64,000 nt of DNA, from NCBI RefSeq assembly GCF_001642475.1, contig NW_019173935.1, positions 496,001 through 560,000 of the forward strand, read 5' to 3'. This DNA is from Fonsecaea monophora. Lineage: Eukaryota > Ascomycota > Eurotiomycetes > Chaetothyriales > Herpotrichiellaceae. Shown here one piece after another: positions 1 through 10,003 of this stretch. The notes under the pieces were generated by a model that saw only the letters and a program-made list of their open reading frames with translations, made no database searches and was not told where the DNA came from. Numbering within the stretch: position 1 is the stretch's first letter; every line of letters begins with the position of its first letter. A program made the translations under genes and the position numbers.

Positions 1-2861
1 TGAATAGGATTTCCTCACGGCGACACGAGAGCCTCGGCGCTGGCGAAGGATCGATTGCAGTCCCCAATAGTCAAAACAGAGAGCATGCGTAGAGCTGTAT
101 CGCTGTCGAGAGTTCGATCATATCGGATGGCAACAGGAACGAACTCATTGGATCAAGAATTGTCACGCGTCTGACTTACTACCTTGTATGGAACTTTTAC
201 GAAGCACAAAAGCAAACTGTAAGAGCAGAGTGAAATGACATGGCGCAGACGTGCGTGCAAATTACGATACTCGGCCTTCCAGAGTTACAGAGAGATCTAT
301 TGGGTAGATGGCGAAGTTTGAGTATTTCCAATACGGGGTAAGCGTGGGCTTATCGTGGAGCCACACGATCTTCCTTTTAGAGTTATTCTTTGTGCGTAAT
401 TACATGGTATTTCATCACGGTACAAGTACCAGATCAAACAGAGCAGATCTTCTTCGGTAAGCACTAGATCCCTCTTACGTGAACTTCTCAGCCCTGAGTT
501 CCTGGCCCCTATTGACGCCTAAATTCTTAGAGAGGGTACTCGGTACCTCGTCCACTGTTCATCATTGTCATCTGGGGGCCAACCACTGCTCTCGATCGTC
601 CCTACAAGTACCTCGTACCTCCTCCCCCCCAACCTTTGGCAAGACCTCATCTGGACCTACCACGACTCAACATATTCATTACCAAGAGACAAAAGAAAAA
701 GAATGCCTGCCACCAAGCGACCGTCGCTCTTCACTCGCCTGTCGGCCTCGGCCTTCGCTGCCTCTTCCACCACCACCACCACCATCGCTACCGACACTGC
801 TTCGATCAAATCCACAACGTCCGCTTCCTCAATACAGCCCTTACTTTCAAAGGCGCGGCGGAAAGTCACTTCGTCGCGTGGTGGCAAGGACGACAAAGTG
901 TTCAACTTCAACATGAGTTACCCGTATAGCACCTCGAACGCCGCCGCCGCCGCCATCACTGAAAATAGCTGAACGATTTGAACCAGCTCGTTCAGTATGT
1001 AAGGACTGGAGTGGGCCGTTGGGGAGGGGGAGGGAAGGACAACTCCAGGCTTTGACCCTGTTACATTTGGCCCCAATCGACAGCTGAAGGAACGGAAATC
1101 GTTTCAACCATCGAGAAAATCACGCTCCTCGGAATACTCAGTACGGTACACAGCAGAATGACCCAACTTGTCCTCTCGTCGAACTTGCCTGACTGCTGTC
1201 ACGCTGTGCACCCTCACGGCACTTCTGGACCTTGATTCTTAGGTCCCCCTCACACCCCGCAATTTCCCCAGATGCAGATGCCAAATCTTCGTGGGCTCTG
1301 CTTATTTCTCCCGCCTAGGCGTCTTCATTGGATTCGGTTACAAATCTCGGCGACTTCGGGGAGATCGCTGTCGCTGGGCGCCTGGTCTGATTGTACTCGT
1401 TGTGAAATCATATCGGGCCACCAGGGCTATTCAAAGAGGTACTCGGTACACGGCGCAGGCTTCTAAGTGCGGCTTCAAGCTTTACCAGAATAAGAATTCA
1501 AAACGTTGGGCGTGTCTCAGCCCTCTATGGGTCGCAGCACGGATATGGCGGCTGGAGGGCTCAGCAAGCGCTTCAAGGGAACCAATGCTACTAAATTTGT
1601 ACACATGCAGGACTGTATTTTGGAACCCTCTCAAAGGGGCGAATACATCAAGTAGCGAGTCTGGAAGTCTCTGACTAAAACCTGTCCTCGCCTCAGCTGC
1701 TTAATATTACTCGTGGACTCCGGCTAAGATGAAGACGCGTTCTGTTCCGGTACTTCGTACGGAGTAGTTGCTTGTGCACCCGCTCGCAGGGGCAAAGGAT
1801 GTACCTACCTAGCTAGGCACGACGATGTCTTGTAGGGATTTGCAAGTCCTTGGTCCAACTGGCCACACTATTTCCACCCGCCCACTCATTCCAAATTGAA
1901 CTTTCCTTCTTCCCCGTCACCAGCGGCTTCACCCCCGGCGACTAGCAAGGGTTGAATCCACACCACCACCAACCTCCTACCAGTATTCGATCGACTGCTG
2001 TGCCCGGTCTTGAACCGTCTCAGCACGCCATTCCACCACACTGTTCGTGGTTTCCTTAATTTATCTCGATGTTCATACCAAGAGGACCGTCTACAACCCA
2101 CGATTCAGTATCTCGTACTGGTATGCTGGTGCCTGTGAACGTGGGCTGCTCGACTATCGGCCCAGTTCTGGGAGATCACGATAAATGCCACTTATTCGAT
2201 ACCTCGACACACGTGAAGGCAGCATGTCGCTTTCATGGTGATGTTCTAGAATGGCGTGCATGTCCTTTTTCACTCGACTTGGGCAGCAAGTCTAGAAAGA
2301 AATGAAATCTCTCTCCAGCAACAATGATCCATGAGACACTGATGATTGATCTAGGCGGTGTTCCTCAATTTCTCGTCCCACTTGGGTGCCACCTTCTGCC
2401 AGTTCAAATATTCTCTCCTTTATCAACCGTTTCTTGTCAGTATCGCATGCACCTTTGGCGCCAGCCACCCTGGCCTGGCGCACTCGTCGTCGCTAAACAG
2501 ATCAGATGTAAAACCCTGCCCTGCCGCCTCATAGTCTCATTTGCGGGAAAGGGGTAGAGACATGATTGGCCTTGCTTTATCGATGGGTCATGACTACTGC
2601 AACGCTACGGCGCCTCTTCTTTCTTCTGTCGCGAGACTTGTTGAGACTTTTGTTGCACAAGTGCTTGGTACAGACCTTCTGGGCCGGATATGCACGAGGG
2701 CTTCTGTGGCCCCCAGATCACTATTTGATGATAGCAGCAGTACTGCCCTCCTGTTGAAGATGTTTCCACCTTTCAAACACTGCATTCGTTCCCTAGCTGG
2801 GTATTTGCGTGACAGATAATTAATTCTTCATTTCAGGTTCCCAGGTGGAAACCCTTCTAGC
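1..2861. other. gene-poor leading stretch
   Basis: I see no gene with recognisable protein character here apart from one weak small candidate at 703-972. The open frames are short, overlap on both strands and join to no convincing exons. Short palindromic motifs built on GTAC (for example around 541, 1440, 1755 and 1800) are scattered through it, as they are around 53 kb. Confidence 0.5.
703..972 (+). CDS. possible small Ser/Thr/Ala-rich protein (89 aa)
   Basis: An ATG opens an 89-codon frame that is basic and Ser/Thr-rich, with a run of five alanines encoded by a GCC repeat near the C-terminus. The start (MPATKRPSLF) resembles short basic fungal proteins, but there is no recognisable domain. 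The repeat composition could keep the frame open by chance. No intron is needed. Treat as a weak candidate. Confidence 0.25.
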   Translation: MPATKRPSLFTRLSASAFAASSTTTTTIATDTASIKSTTSASSIQPLLSKARRKVTSSRGGKDDKVFNFNMSYPYSTSNAAAAAITENS

Positions 2862-3906
2862 ATGGCAGACATGCGACGCTTGCCATCAGTCGCCCTTCGA
2901 CTCCTTGCCATTTTTTCAGCCTTGCTCTACCTTACATCTGCCGATGAATTCACCAACCCTGCAAGTGGCACCACCGATCTCTCCATCCATTACACAGTGG
3001 GAGACAAAGTTGTCATTACCTGGGACTCCTCGTTGGAAGCAATAACTCTGCTTGTTTCGCATTGGAATGGTGGCGACGTGGGAGCACTATTATGTCAGTT
3101 TTCAAGCTCGGTGAATGGAAGTGTTTGTTCGGCTGGTCTCCAGCCAAAGCCTTGAGGTTTGCTAACACTTCTCCATCGCTACAGCCAATGTTCAGAATAC
3201 GGGGTCCTACACGTGGACAATAGGAAAGGACGACAACATCGACGATGCCGCCATCGAATCAAGCCCGAATTTTGTTCTTCTCATCAGAGATCCGACTGGC
3301 GCCGACAACTCAGGTATATCGGGCTGGGTTGATGGACAGCTCTCGAGCCCGGGGTTTATAATCCAGTCCAACAACGTGGTGTCATCCTCCTCGGAATCCT
3401 CTTCATCCTCGAGCACCTCGACCTCGACCTCGACCTCAACTGCGACGTCGACCTCTTCCACAACGTCTTCCGTGTCCTCGATAACCTCGTCTCCCTCCGC
3501 CGTCACGACTCCGCCATCCTCCCCATCCCTCACAGACGCTGGTGGTGCCTCGATAACATCAGCCGCGCCAGTCCCGGTAAAAGCAGATTCAAGCGGACTC
3601 AGCACGGGCGCCAAAGTAGGCATTGGAGTCGCTGCCGCTGTGGGAGGACTACTGCTCATGGGGCTGGGCATATTCTTGGGTCTGAGGTGGGCGCGCAAGA
3701 CCAAAACAAGACGGCACCCCGATCGGTCCCACGTCGACGACGGCATGGTCCCCACATCCGGCCCATACTATCCGCCGCCCGCGCCACCACAAATGGGGTC
3801 TCTGAGCAAAACATCAGGATATGGCTTTCAGCCTGTGAGTGAGCTGCCGACAACAGGACCATACTCGCAGGGGAATAGGCCGATTCACGAGCTGGGTGGT
3901 GCTTGA
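2862..3906 (+). CDS. Ser/Thr-rich single-pass membrane surface protein
   Basis: Two exons, 2862-3093 and 3185-3906, joined in phase 1 by a GTCAGT...ACAG intron, give 317 residues. Residues 1 to about 27 form a signal peptide ending near SADEF. Residues about 30-130 form a beta-rich extracellular domain with the GSYTWTIG-type motif seen in the N-terminal domain of fungal Ser/Thr-rich cell-wall anchored proteins (Kre9/Knh1-like). A stretch of Ser/Thr at about 143-200 is probably O-mannosylated. A transmembrane helix lies at about 222-244, followed by a basic stop-transfer RWARK and a Pro/Tyr-rich cytoplasmic tail. The layout matches cell-wall sensors or surface proteins rather than GPI proteins, because a charged tail follows the helix. 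The function is inferred. The start was chosen because it begins the signal peptide. Confidence 0.8.
3404..3450 (+). repeat. in-frame ACCTCG-type hexamer repeat (Ser-Thr codons)
   Basis: Imperfect tandem copies of a hexamer encode alternating Ser and Thr inside the surface-protein gene. Such coding repeats can change length in frame and so alter the stalk of the protein. Confidence 0.6.
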
Positions 3907-4590
3907 CAAGATCAAGGGGAGGGTTTGGGACAGGGCTCGATGGGGACAACGAGGAACTACGAAACTACTGGTACGGCCACAATACCCAGCCCGATTTGAC
4001 TTTTGAAGGGGGAAGGGGAGGTTGTTTGGCTATATGTAATGATATATCCCTTTTGATTTCAGTTGAAAGATTACACGCCCAGTTGATATTGGACAAAAAA
4101 CCTCGTTATTCATGATCATAGTCGTCGTCATCGTCATCCGTGTACCTAGTATGTTACGTATGTGCTCGAGAAATTCTGTCATATCCCACGACTTATGGGT
4201 ATTTTGTCGCATAGAAGGCCCCTCATATCCAACTATCTAGCTAGCTAGCCTGACTATCTTATTTGGAAAGACCCCCTGTTATTTAATTCCCCCAGAACAT
4301 ATGTATGATGTGATATGTAGATATCCCCCGGCTCTGAAATTGGTGGTATATGTATAACAATCCAACAAAGGCAAATAAATACATACATACACCAATGCAT
4401 CAAAGGGTAAAAAAAATGATCATGTCCATAGATAGAGTAGATAGGTTGTGTGATGAAAAATACTGACCGATTGTCCGTCACATTCCATATACCAGCGCCC
4501 GCTCCGCCCGCTCGGGTTTTTAATCGTCTTTTTCAAAGGTGTGTGATGATGCATGGGTAAGGCAACCCCCAGGGGAGCCGCCTCGGTCAT
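3907..4590. other. convergent 3' intergenic region
   Basis: This lies between the ends of two convergent genes. It is AT-richer than its surroundings, with short ACATAC-type repeats near 4380 and A-runs. No open frame here has coding character. Confidence 0.5.
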
Positions 4591-5982
4591 TCAGGTTTGC
4601 CAGGCGTCGTCCAGTTTCACACCGTGCTCGTCCAGTCTGCACTCTGAGGTGCCCCATTTCATTCTGTACATGTCTCTGCCCTTCTCTGCCGTGGCCCACC
4701 ACATCTTCTGGAACCCGTCCGGGTCGTACGTCCATGGCTCGCCCTTACCGCCTTCGCCGAGGGCAGCCTGCCAGTTGTTGCGTTGGTTTTCGGGTTTGCG
4801 CCGCTCGAGTTTCTCCAGCTCCGCCACGAGGAGGTGGTAGCGACGTGAACCTGGCGCCTCGCCTTCAGGAGCAGAGTCGTCGGCCGCTTTTGATGACGAT
4901 GACGACGACGTAGGTGGGAAAAACTTGGCTTCAGGGTCCTGGAGGGCCTCAGGGAGGTCGAAGATGCGGCCTGTTCGCACGTCGTCCTTGGTGAAGCCGT
5001 TCAACACGATGCGCGAGTATGCGTCGCAGTCGGTCGCGTAGTATGGGATGAAGGTATCCCAAGCGCCAATCTTCCGCCATGCCTCGACGTTGACCAGCGT
5101 TAGCCAGTCATAGGTGAAGTATTTGATTGCCCAGTTTTTCTCGCCGTTTCTCGGGGTGCCCATATCAGTGTCGAGGGCCGTGACTCCGAGGTCGGAGAGG
5201 ACATCGAGCACACGAGCATGAAAGGACTTGTAAGGCTTTGCCTCCTCGTCGCTGAGCACGGCGACGTCCATGTGTGACCAGAAAAAGTAGCGCCACCCAT
5301 GGGCCATGCTTACTCTCAGGAAGAAGTTTTGCAGCTGAGCGAACGTCAAGAGCGTCGGAGTCTGCAAAATCGAGACTCCATATCGATTGCGAAACAAGTC
5401 GTAGTCCAGGTAAAATGGATTTTTGGGAGTCAGGAGATGGCGGGGATTGGAGTCCATGGTGCCTGCGTTGTCGACCACAATGATGTCCTCTCGGGGCCAT
5501 CCAGCTGCAATGTAGCTCAGGACCACTTGCTGGAGCATGGCGTTGTTGCGAGTAAAGGCAATGAAGAGCGGTGTTCGAGGCCGCTGCGAGGATGCTAGCG
5601 GTGCATTGTACGAGGCGACTGTGGGACGGAACTCCCGTTCATCATGGAGAGGTGGAAACCATAGTTTTGTGGAGTCTTCCTCCGAGCCAAGTAGATAGGA
5701 CACCGAAGACGAAGGTGATGGACCAGATGAGATAGATGGCACAGACGGCGAACCATTAGTCTGTTGTGAGCCTGTATATGATATCGGAGGACCATTCCCG
5801 AGGAAGAGGTAAATTGTTGTCAAGAGCGTAAATGTCACAATCAGAAAGGAGACCCAGCGCTTAGGGAGGCGCCAGCCTGACGCTGTGCGTGGACTCGATG
5901 TTGACGACTCGTCGCGATTTAATAGTCCATTCAAAGGGATATAACGAGCGGTCATACTGTTGCATGGGTGATGTGACCCCAA
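4591..5982 (-). CDS. type II membrane glycosyltransferase-like protein
   Basis: Single exon, 463 residues. A short cytoplasmic N-terminus is followed by one transmembrane helix at about 43-62 (signal anchor), a Ser/Pro-rich stem, then a globular lumenal domain. That domain begins with a PLFIAFTRNN strand and contains ATP-independent nucleotide-sugar-transferase features: a VLSYIAAGWP helix, an IIVVDNAG strand, an aspartate-containing SHMDVAV segment in the position of a DxD-like metal site, and YATDCDAYSRI downstream. This is the organisation of Golgi glycosyltransferases, and similar proteins are widespread in filamentous ascomycetes. Donor and acceptor cannot be read from the sequence. A second Met at residue 10 (5955) is an equally plausible start. 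It is transcribed in the same direction as the reductase upstream, with about 330 bp between them. Confidence 0.65.
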   Translation of the reverse strand: MGSHHPCNSMTARYIPLNGLLNRDESSTSSPRTASGWRLPKRWVSFLIVTFTLLTTIYLFLGNGPPISYTGSQQTNGSPSVPSISSGPSPSSSVSYLLGSEEDSTKLWFPPLHDEREFRPTVASYNAPLASSQRPRTPLFIAFTRNNAMLQQVVLSYIAAGWPREDIIVVDNAGTMDSNPRHLLTPKNPFYLDYDLFRNRYGVSILQTPTLLTFAQLQNFFLRVSMAHGWRYFFWSHMDVAVLSDEEAKPYKSFHARVLDVLSDLGVTALDTDMGTPRNGEKNWAIKYFTYDWLTLVNVEAWRKIGAWDTFIPYYATDCDAYSRIVLNGFTKDDVRTGRIFDLPEALQDPEAKFFPPTSSSSSSKAADDSAPEGEAPGSRRYHLLVAELEKLERRKPENQRNNWQAALGEGGKGEPWTYDPDGFQKMWWATAEKGRDMYRMKWGTSECRLDEHGVKLDDAWQT

Positions 5983-6314
5983 GGTCCAGATTTATAGAAG
6001 GCAATGCCGATGAGAGAAAATCAGAAGACAAAATGAAACGAGTTGAAAGAAATGAGTGAAGTTGAAGTTGGGGCGGATGCATGCATGTTGCGTCTGGAAA
6101 GGGACTAGCCCAACCAACCATCGCTTCACACAGTTACTCGCCACTCAACCACTTAGGTTCTTTAGGCTCTTTAGGCGATAGATCCAGCCATGGAAATAAC
6201 CGAGACATCCACTCACAGCACTGGTTTCATTGGAAAAGCCACCAGAAAACTATCTGATGCGTGGCTGTTGCGGTGGTCGACACGACTGAGCTATTTCTAT
6301 CTCTGCATTTTGTT
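5983..6314. other. short intergenic spacer
   Basis: Separates the stop of the reductase gene from the start of the glycosyltransferase-like gene, both on the minus strand. It should hold the promoter of the latter. No other feature seen. Confidence 0.4.
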
Positions 6315-7703
6315 TCAGACCAGCTTGGTAACCAACTTGCCCGTGTTACCGCCGTCAAACAACTTCAGCCACGTCTTGGGCACGTCCTCGAATTTGGTGT
6401 CGACGACCTGCTCGCTCTCCTCGTTGGTGATCTTCAACTTGCCTTCCTTGATGGACTGCACGAAGAGTTCAATCGTCTCCTGCGCCTTGGGGAGGTAGTC
6501 GAGCACGATGAACCCGCGGATCGAGAGGCGCATGGTTATCACTTGGAAGTAGTCTGGAGGAGGGAGGACAGGGTTAGATAAACACCTTTTTGAAGAGGAG
6601 AGCGGAATGGAAGTTGGATAGACATACTTTTCAGCACAGTTGGCTCGGTGGAATTGTAGCCTGAGATGGAGCCGCACGCGACAGCCACGCCGTGCCGCTT
6701 CAGCCTTCCGAGCATGAGGTCGAGAATATGGCCCTGGAATGAGACAGAGTGTCGTTAGCATAAAACTCACCCCTGCCACAAGCTGGGTCTCTCCTCAGGT
6801 GGACAGGTGGGTGGGAGTTACTCACGCCGACATTGTCGAAATAGATATCCACGAATCCTTCTGTCGCCTTGTGCAGATCTTCTTCAAAGGTTGGGCTCTT
6901 GTAGTTGATGCACTTGTCCGCGCCGAGGCTTTCTACCCAGCGACATTTCTCGTCCGAGCCGGCAATGCCAATGACTTCTGAACAGCCGACGATCTAGAAG
7001 GCAAAAGCCCAGGTGGTCAACTCGGGAACAGAGCACACTGGAACAGAAGAGCTCCGATGGGGCCTTACATTCTTTGCAATCTGCACCACCATATTGCCCG
7101 TTGCCCCCGCTGCTCCAGAGACCACCACTCTCCTGTAATGTCCGTCAGAAGCTAAGCAAACAGAGACTCTCCAAGACGCGCGAAAAGAGGTGCAGGATGT
7201 CGCGGACACACTTACATCCCTTTCTTCGCTTCCCCAACCACCACCAGGCCATAATAGGCCGTCAACCCCGGTCCGCCGAATGCGCCCAGGTAATGCGTGA
7301 TGCTCAAGCCTCCGGGCAGCGGCTGTCGAGGACTGCACTCGGCAGCATCCACGACTGCATACTCGGTCCATCCCGGAGCCACCGCCACGATAGTCCCTCT
7401 CGAAAGATTCTCAGCAGTCGAGGCAATGACTTCGGCCAACCCACGAGCCTGCATGGGTGCCCCAATCTCAACGGGTGGGGCGTAATGGCGCTCTGCCTTG
7501 ATGGCGCCATCAATGGAGGGGCGTTGCGCCGGGTCGTTGGAGAAAAAGAGCATCTTGACCAAGGCTTGGTTTGGTTTCAAGGGAGGCAGCGGTTGCTCAA
7601 CTAGCTTGAAGGTTGGGTTCGCATCGCTGCTGGAAAAGGTCGGAAGACCTTTGGGACGATTGGCCAGGATCCAAGTGCGGGTAGATGTAGGAGTCGACGC
7701 CAT
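6315..7703 (-). CDS. NADP-dependent MDR reductase, leukotriene-B4-dehydrogenase/prostaglandin-reductase type
   Basis: Five exons on the minus strand (7703-7216, 7132-7069, 6993-6826, 6733-6628, 6553-6315) give 354 residues, the usual length of this zinc-free branch of the medium-chain dehydrogenase/reductase superfamily. Frames stay open across all four joins. The N-terminal GroES-like domain holds the NDPAQRP segment typical of the family. The Rossmann part shows the cofactor loop SGAAGATGNMVVQIAKN, then IGIAGSDEK and YFDNVGG, and the C-terminus ends in the usual GGNTGKLV. Family members reduce alpha,beta-unsaturated ketones or aldehydes with NADPH, often for detoxification. The physiological substrate here is unknown. 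Exon 2 is only 64 nt and carries the cofactor loop alone. Confidence 0.88.
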
Positions 7704-8670
7704 ACTGTCAGGTTCGTCGTGTCGAGCGGTTTAACGAGATGTCAATGTGCGTAACCCCCCACTAAAGAAGTAGTTGAGCAGTGTGTTATAGACAGCTCGG
7801 CTATCTGCTGGTTAATGCTCCTCTCAATTTCGTACGGCTGAAGATCATCCGACGGACAAATGAATGACTCCGATGAAGTGCTGTGAAGCATCTGACCAGA
7901 AGAAGAGACAGTAACGAGAAGTGAGTTTGTCTACCTCAATACTAAATGTTTTTCAATGGCCAGACCAAGACACCACTGACACGTTCCAGCATGACGTGCC
8001 ACTTTCTCTAGCCATGGAGGGGCAGGAGTCAAAGGGAAACATGGTGCCTGAACTGGGTTAAAACCGAGGTACATAATTAACATGAAGAGGTACCCGGATC
8101 TTCATGATTGGCGGAAGGTTCTTTCATCTCCGCAACCCGCTCACCCGCTTCGTCGAGGACATGCGACCAAGTCGCGTCGATGGGATTGTATCTTCATATT
8201 TGTCAGCATTTCTATAGTGATATGACATCTATGTACTGTCTTGCATCGGCGCCCGAGAGCTTCGGGATATGACCGATCATCTGTTCGTGAGCTTATAAAA
8301 CAGCTGCACAACTTCCCATCCCACCGGATTCAATATCGGATATGGGTAGGGATCATTACACCCGCTGCCAGAGAGGAACGTACTCTACCAGTCCGATGGA
8401 CGCGCAGACACCGTATGATCAGGAATCATGTTTGTCAGCTCCACCCCCTTTTTGGCCGGGATTCAGGCATTGTAATGTCACTCAGCACGCGCGGTGTCCG
8501 GGAGATAAGCAGGAGAGACTCGCATTTGTCCATGCTCTTCACGCGCAGAATCTCGACTGGCTGGACCGCAGAGGGGACTCGATTCAAGTCCTTGCGCAGC
8601 ATGAACAGATGTAGGTCCAGAAGACTGGCCACCAATAATTCTTCAGCAGACCAGGGTGTGCTCACATGTT
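7704..8670. other. intergenic region
   Basis: Upstream of the reductase and downstream of the RING gene. A 162-codon plus-strand frame at 8241-8729 overlaps the RING gene antisense and has no protein-like character. The 3' end of the RING gene could extend slightly into this region, because its stop overlaps a weak GTGAAA donor. Confidence 0.4.
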
Positions 8671-9337
8671 TCACCCATAGAGTCCGTCCCATTCCTCTTC
8701 TTCATCGTCAGGTGCAGCATTCTTTTTGATCTCTTCCAGATGTTTCTTCTTTCGATCTCTTTCCCTTTGCGCCAGGTCAACCCGGTCCAAAGGACATGTC
8801 CCGTTCACCAACAGCCACGGACGAATGCACTCAAGATCAAAGATATGACTTTGATGGCAGGGAAGGCGCACCAGCAGCGGATGAGGATCTTCGACAAAAG
8901 CGTTACCGCAGATAGGGCAGTCAGCATCTTTCTTGACCTTTTTGATGTTGACTCGCTCCAAAGCAGCAATGTATTCCTCGTCCACACCCTTGACTTCCCG
9001 AGGAGGTCGTTCGGCAGTGTCCATCAGGTTCTGGATCATGCTCTCGAGCAAGTTGGAGTCGGCGTTGTCGTTAACCCTACGCATTACTTCGAATGCCTCT
9101 GCAAGCGAGCGAAAGACGGCCGAGACATCGGCAGGAACGGGAACGGCCCCTTCACGAGCTCGTTCTTCTGGTCGGTCGGGCGTGACTTCAGAGAGAAGAC
9201 TCAGGAAGGTGGAGAGATCGGGTCGGCGTGACTGGCTTTGACTGCCGTTTGGTGGGTCAGAGGCATGTTCAGCTAGAAAGCGTCAACCCAGTCGCGCGTA
9301 GCATGAAGACATCGTGCTTACTCTCGTAGCTACTCAT
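8671..9337 (-). CDS. small RING-finger protein, probable E3 ubiquitin ligase
   Basis: Two exons: 9337-9322 (only 16 nt, MSSYE) and 9272-8671, separated by a 49-nt GTAAGC...CTAG intron, giving 205 residues. A RING domain lies at about residues 120-168 with CPIC, then LPCHQSHIFDLEC and CPLDR, the zinc-ligand order of a RING-H2-like finger. The C-terminal tail is a basic helix followed by an acidic EEEEWDGLYG end. RING proteins of this kind recruit an E2 and ubiquitylate substrates; no substrate can be inferred. The short first exon was chosen because it supplies the only ATG that joins in frame upstream of the long open frame. It is head-to-head with PAN2 across about 670 bp. Confidence 0.8.
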
Positions 9338-10003
9338 CGTTGTCGTGTTAGCAGATGAGAATGTTTCTGTGGGCTCGTGATAGTTAGAGAGTATGATGAG
9401 GCAAGCCTCAGTCGTGGGCTGTGGGGAATAAATAGGTGACAAGCGAGATACAGGCACTAGTTGATGGCGTGGCCCCTCTCGATAAATCAGCTGTGACAAC
9501 GTAGTGGGAGATGAAGCGGGCAGTGAATTGAGTAGAGAAATATCAGTGTCAGCCAAACACAGTAACAATCAAGTCGAAGTAGTGAAGTCGCGCAAGGGGC
9601 GAGTAGCAGGAGAACGAGGAGCTTGAGATTGATAGACGTGGGGAGTTTGACATGGATGCACAAATGCATCATGGCGAGAAGCTGAAGGCTGCGCTGCCGC
9701 TGGTGACGCCACAGTTTCAAGCCGCAGTCACCGAAATCACAGCCACTTTCTTCACTTTATGGCCAGGGCTGCTACTCCTGCGCCTGCCCTTAACTTCCAA
9801 CCATCAACCATCAATTATCACTACCTGGATTATCCATCTCGACAAACGACGATCGACGACAAACGGCCATTATGATATGACTAGTCTGCACGCTGTTAAA
9901 TCAAATCGCCCTCGAAGACCTTTCATCACTCAAACCGCTTGCTGCCATCATGCATCGTCCTCCAGATCTACAATAACTCAACAACGTCGGCACCAGTTTG
10001 CCC
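9338..10003. other. bidirectional promoter region (RING gene / PAN2)
   Basis: Lies between two divergently transcribed genes and must contain both promoters. No conserved box can be assigned with confidence. Confidence 0.4.

Noticed and set aside
8241..8729. 162-codon plus-strand open frame
   Set aside because: Overlaps the 3' end of the RING gene antisense, with Arg/Ser/His-rich composition typical of antisense frames and no domain.
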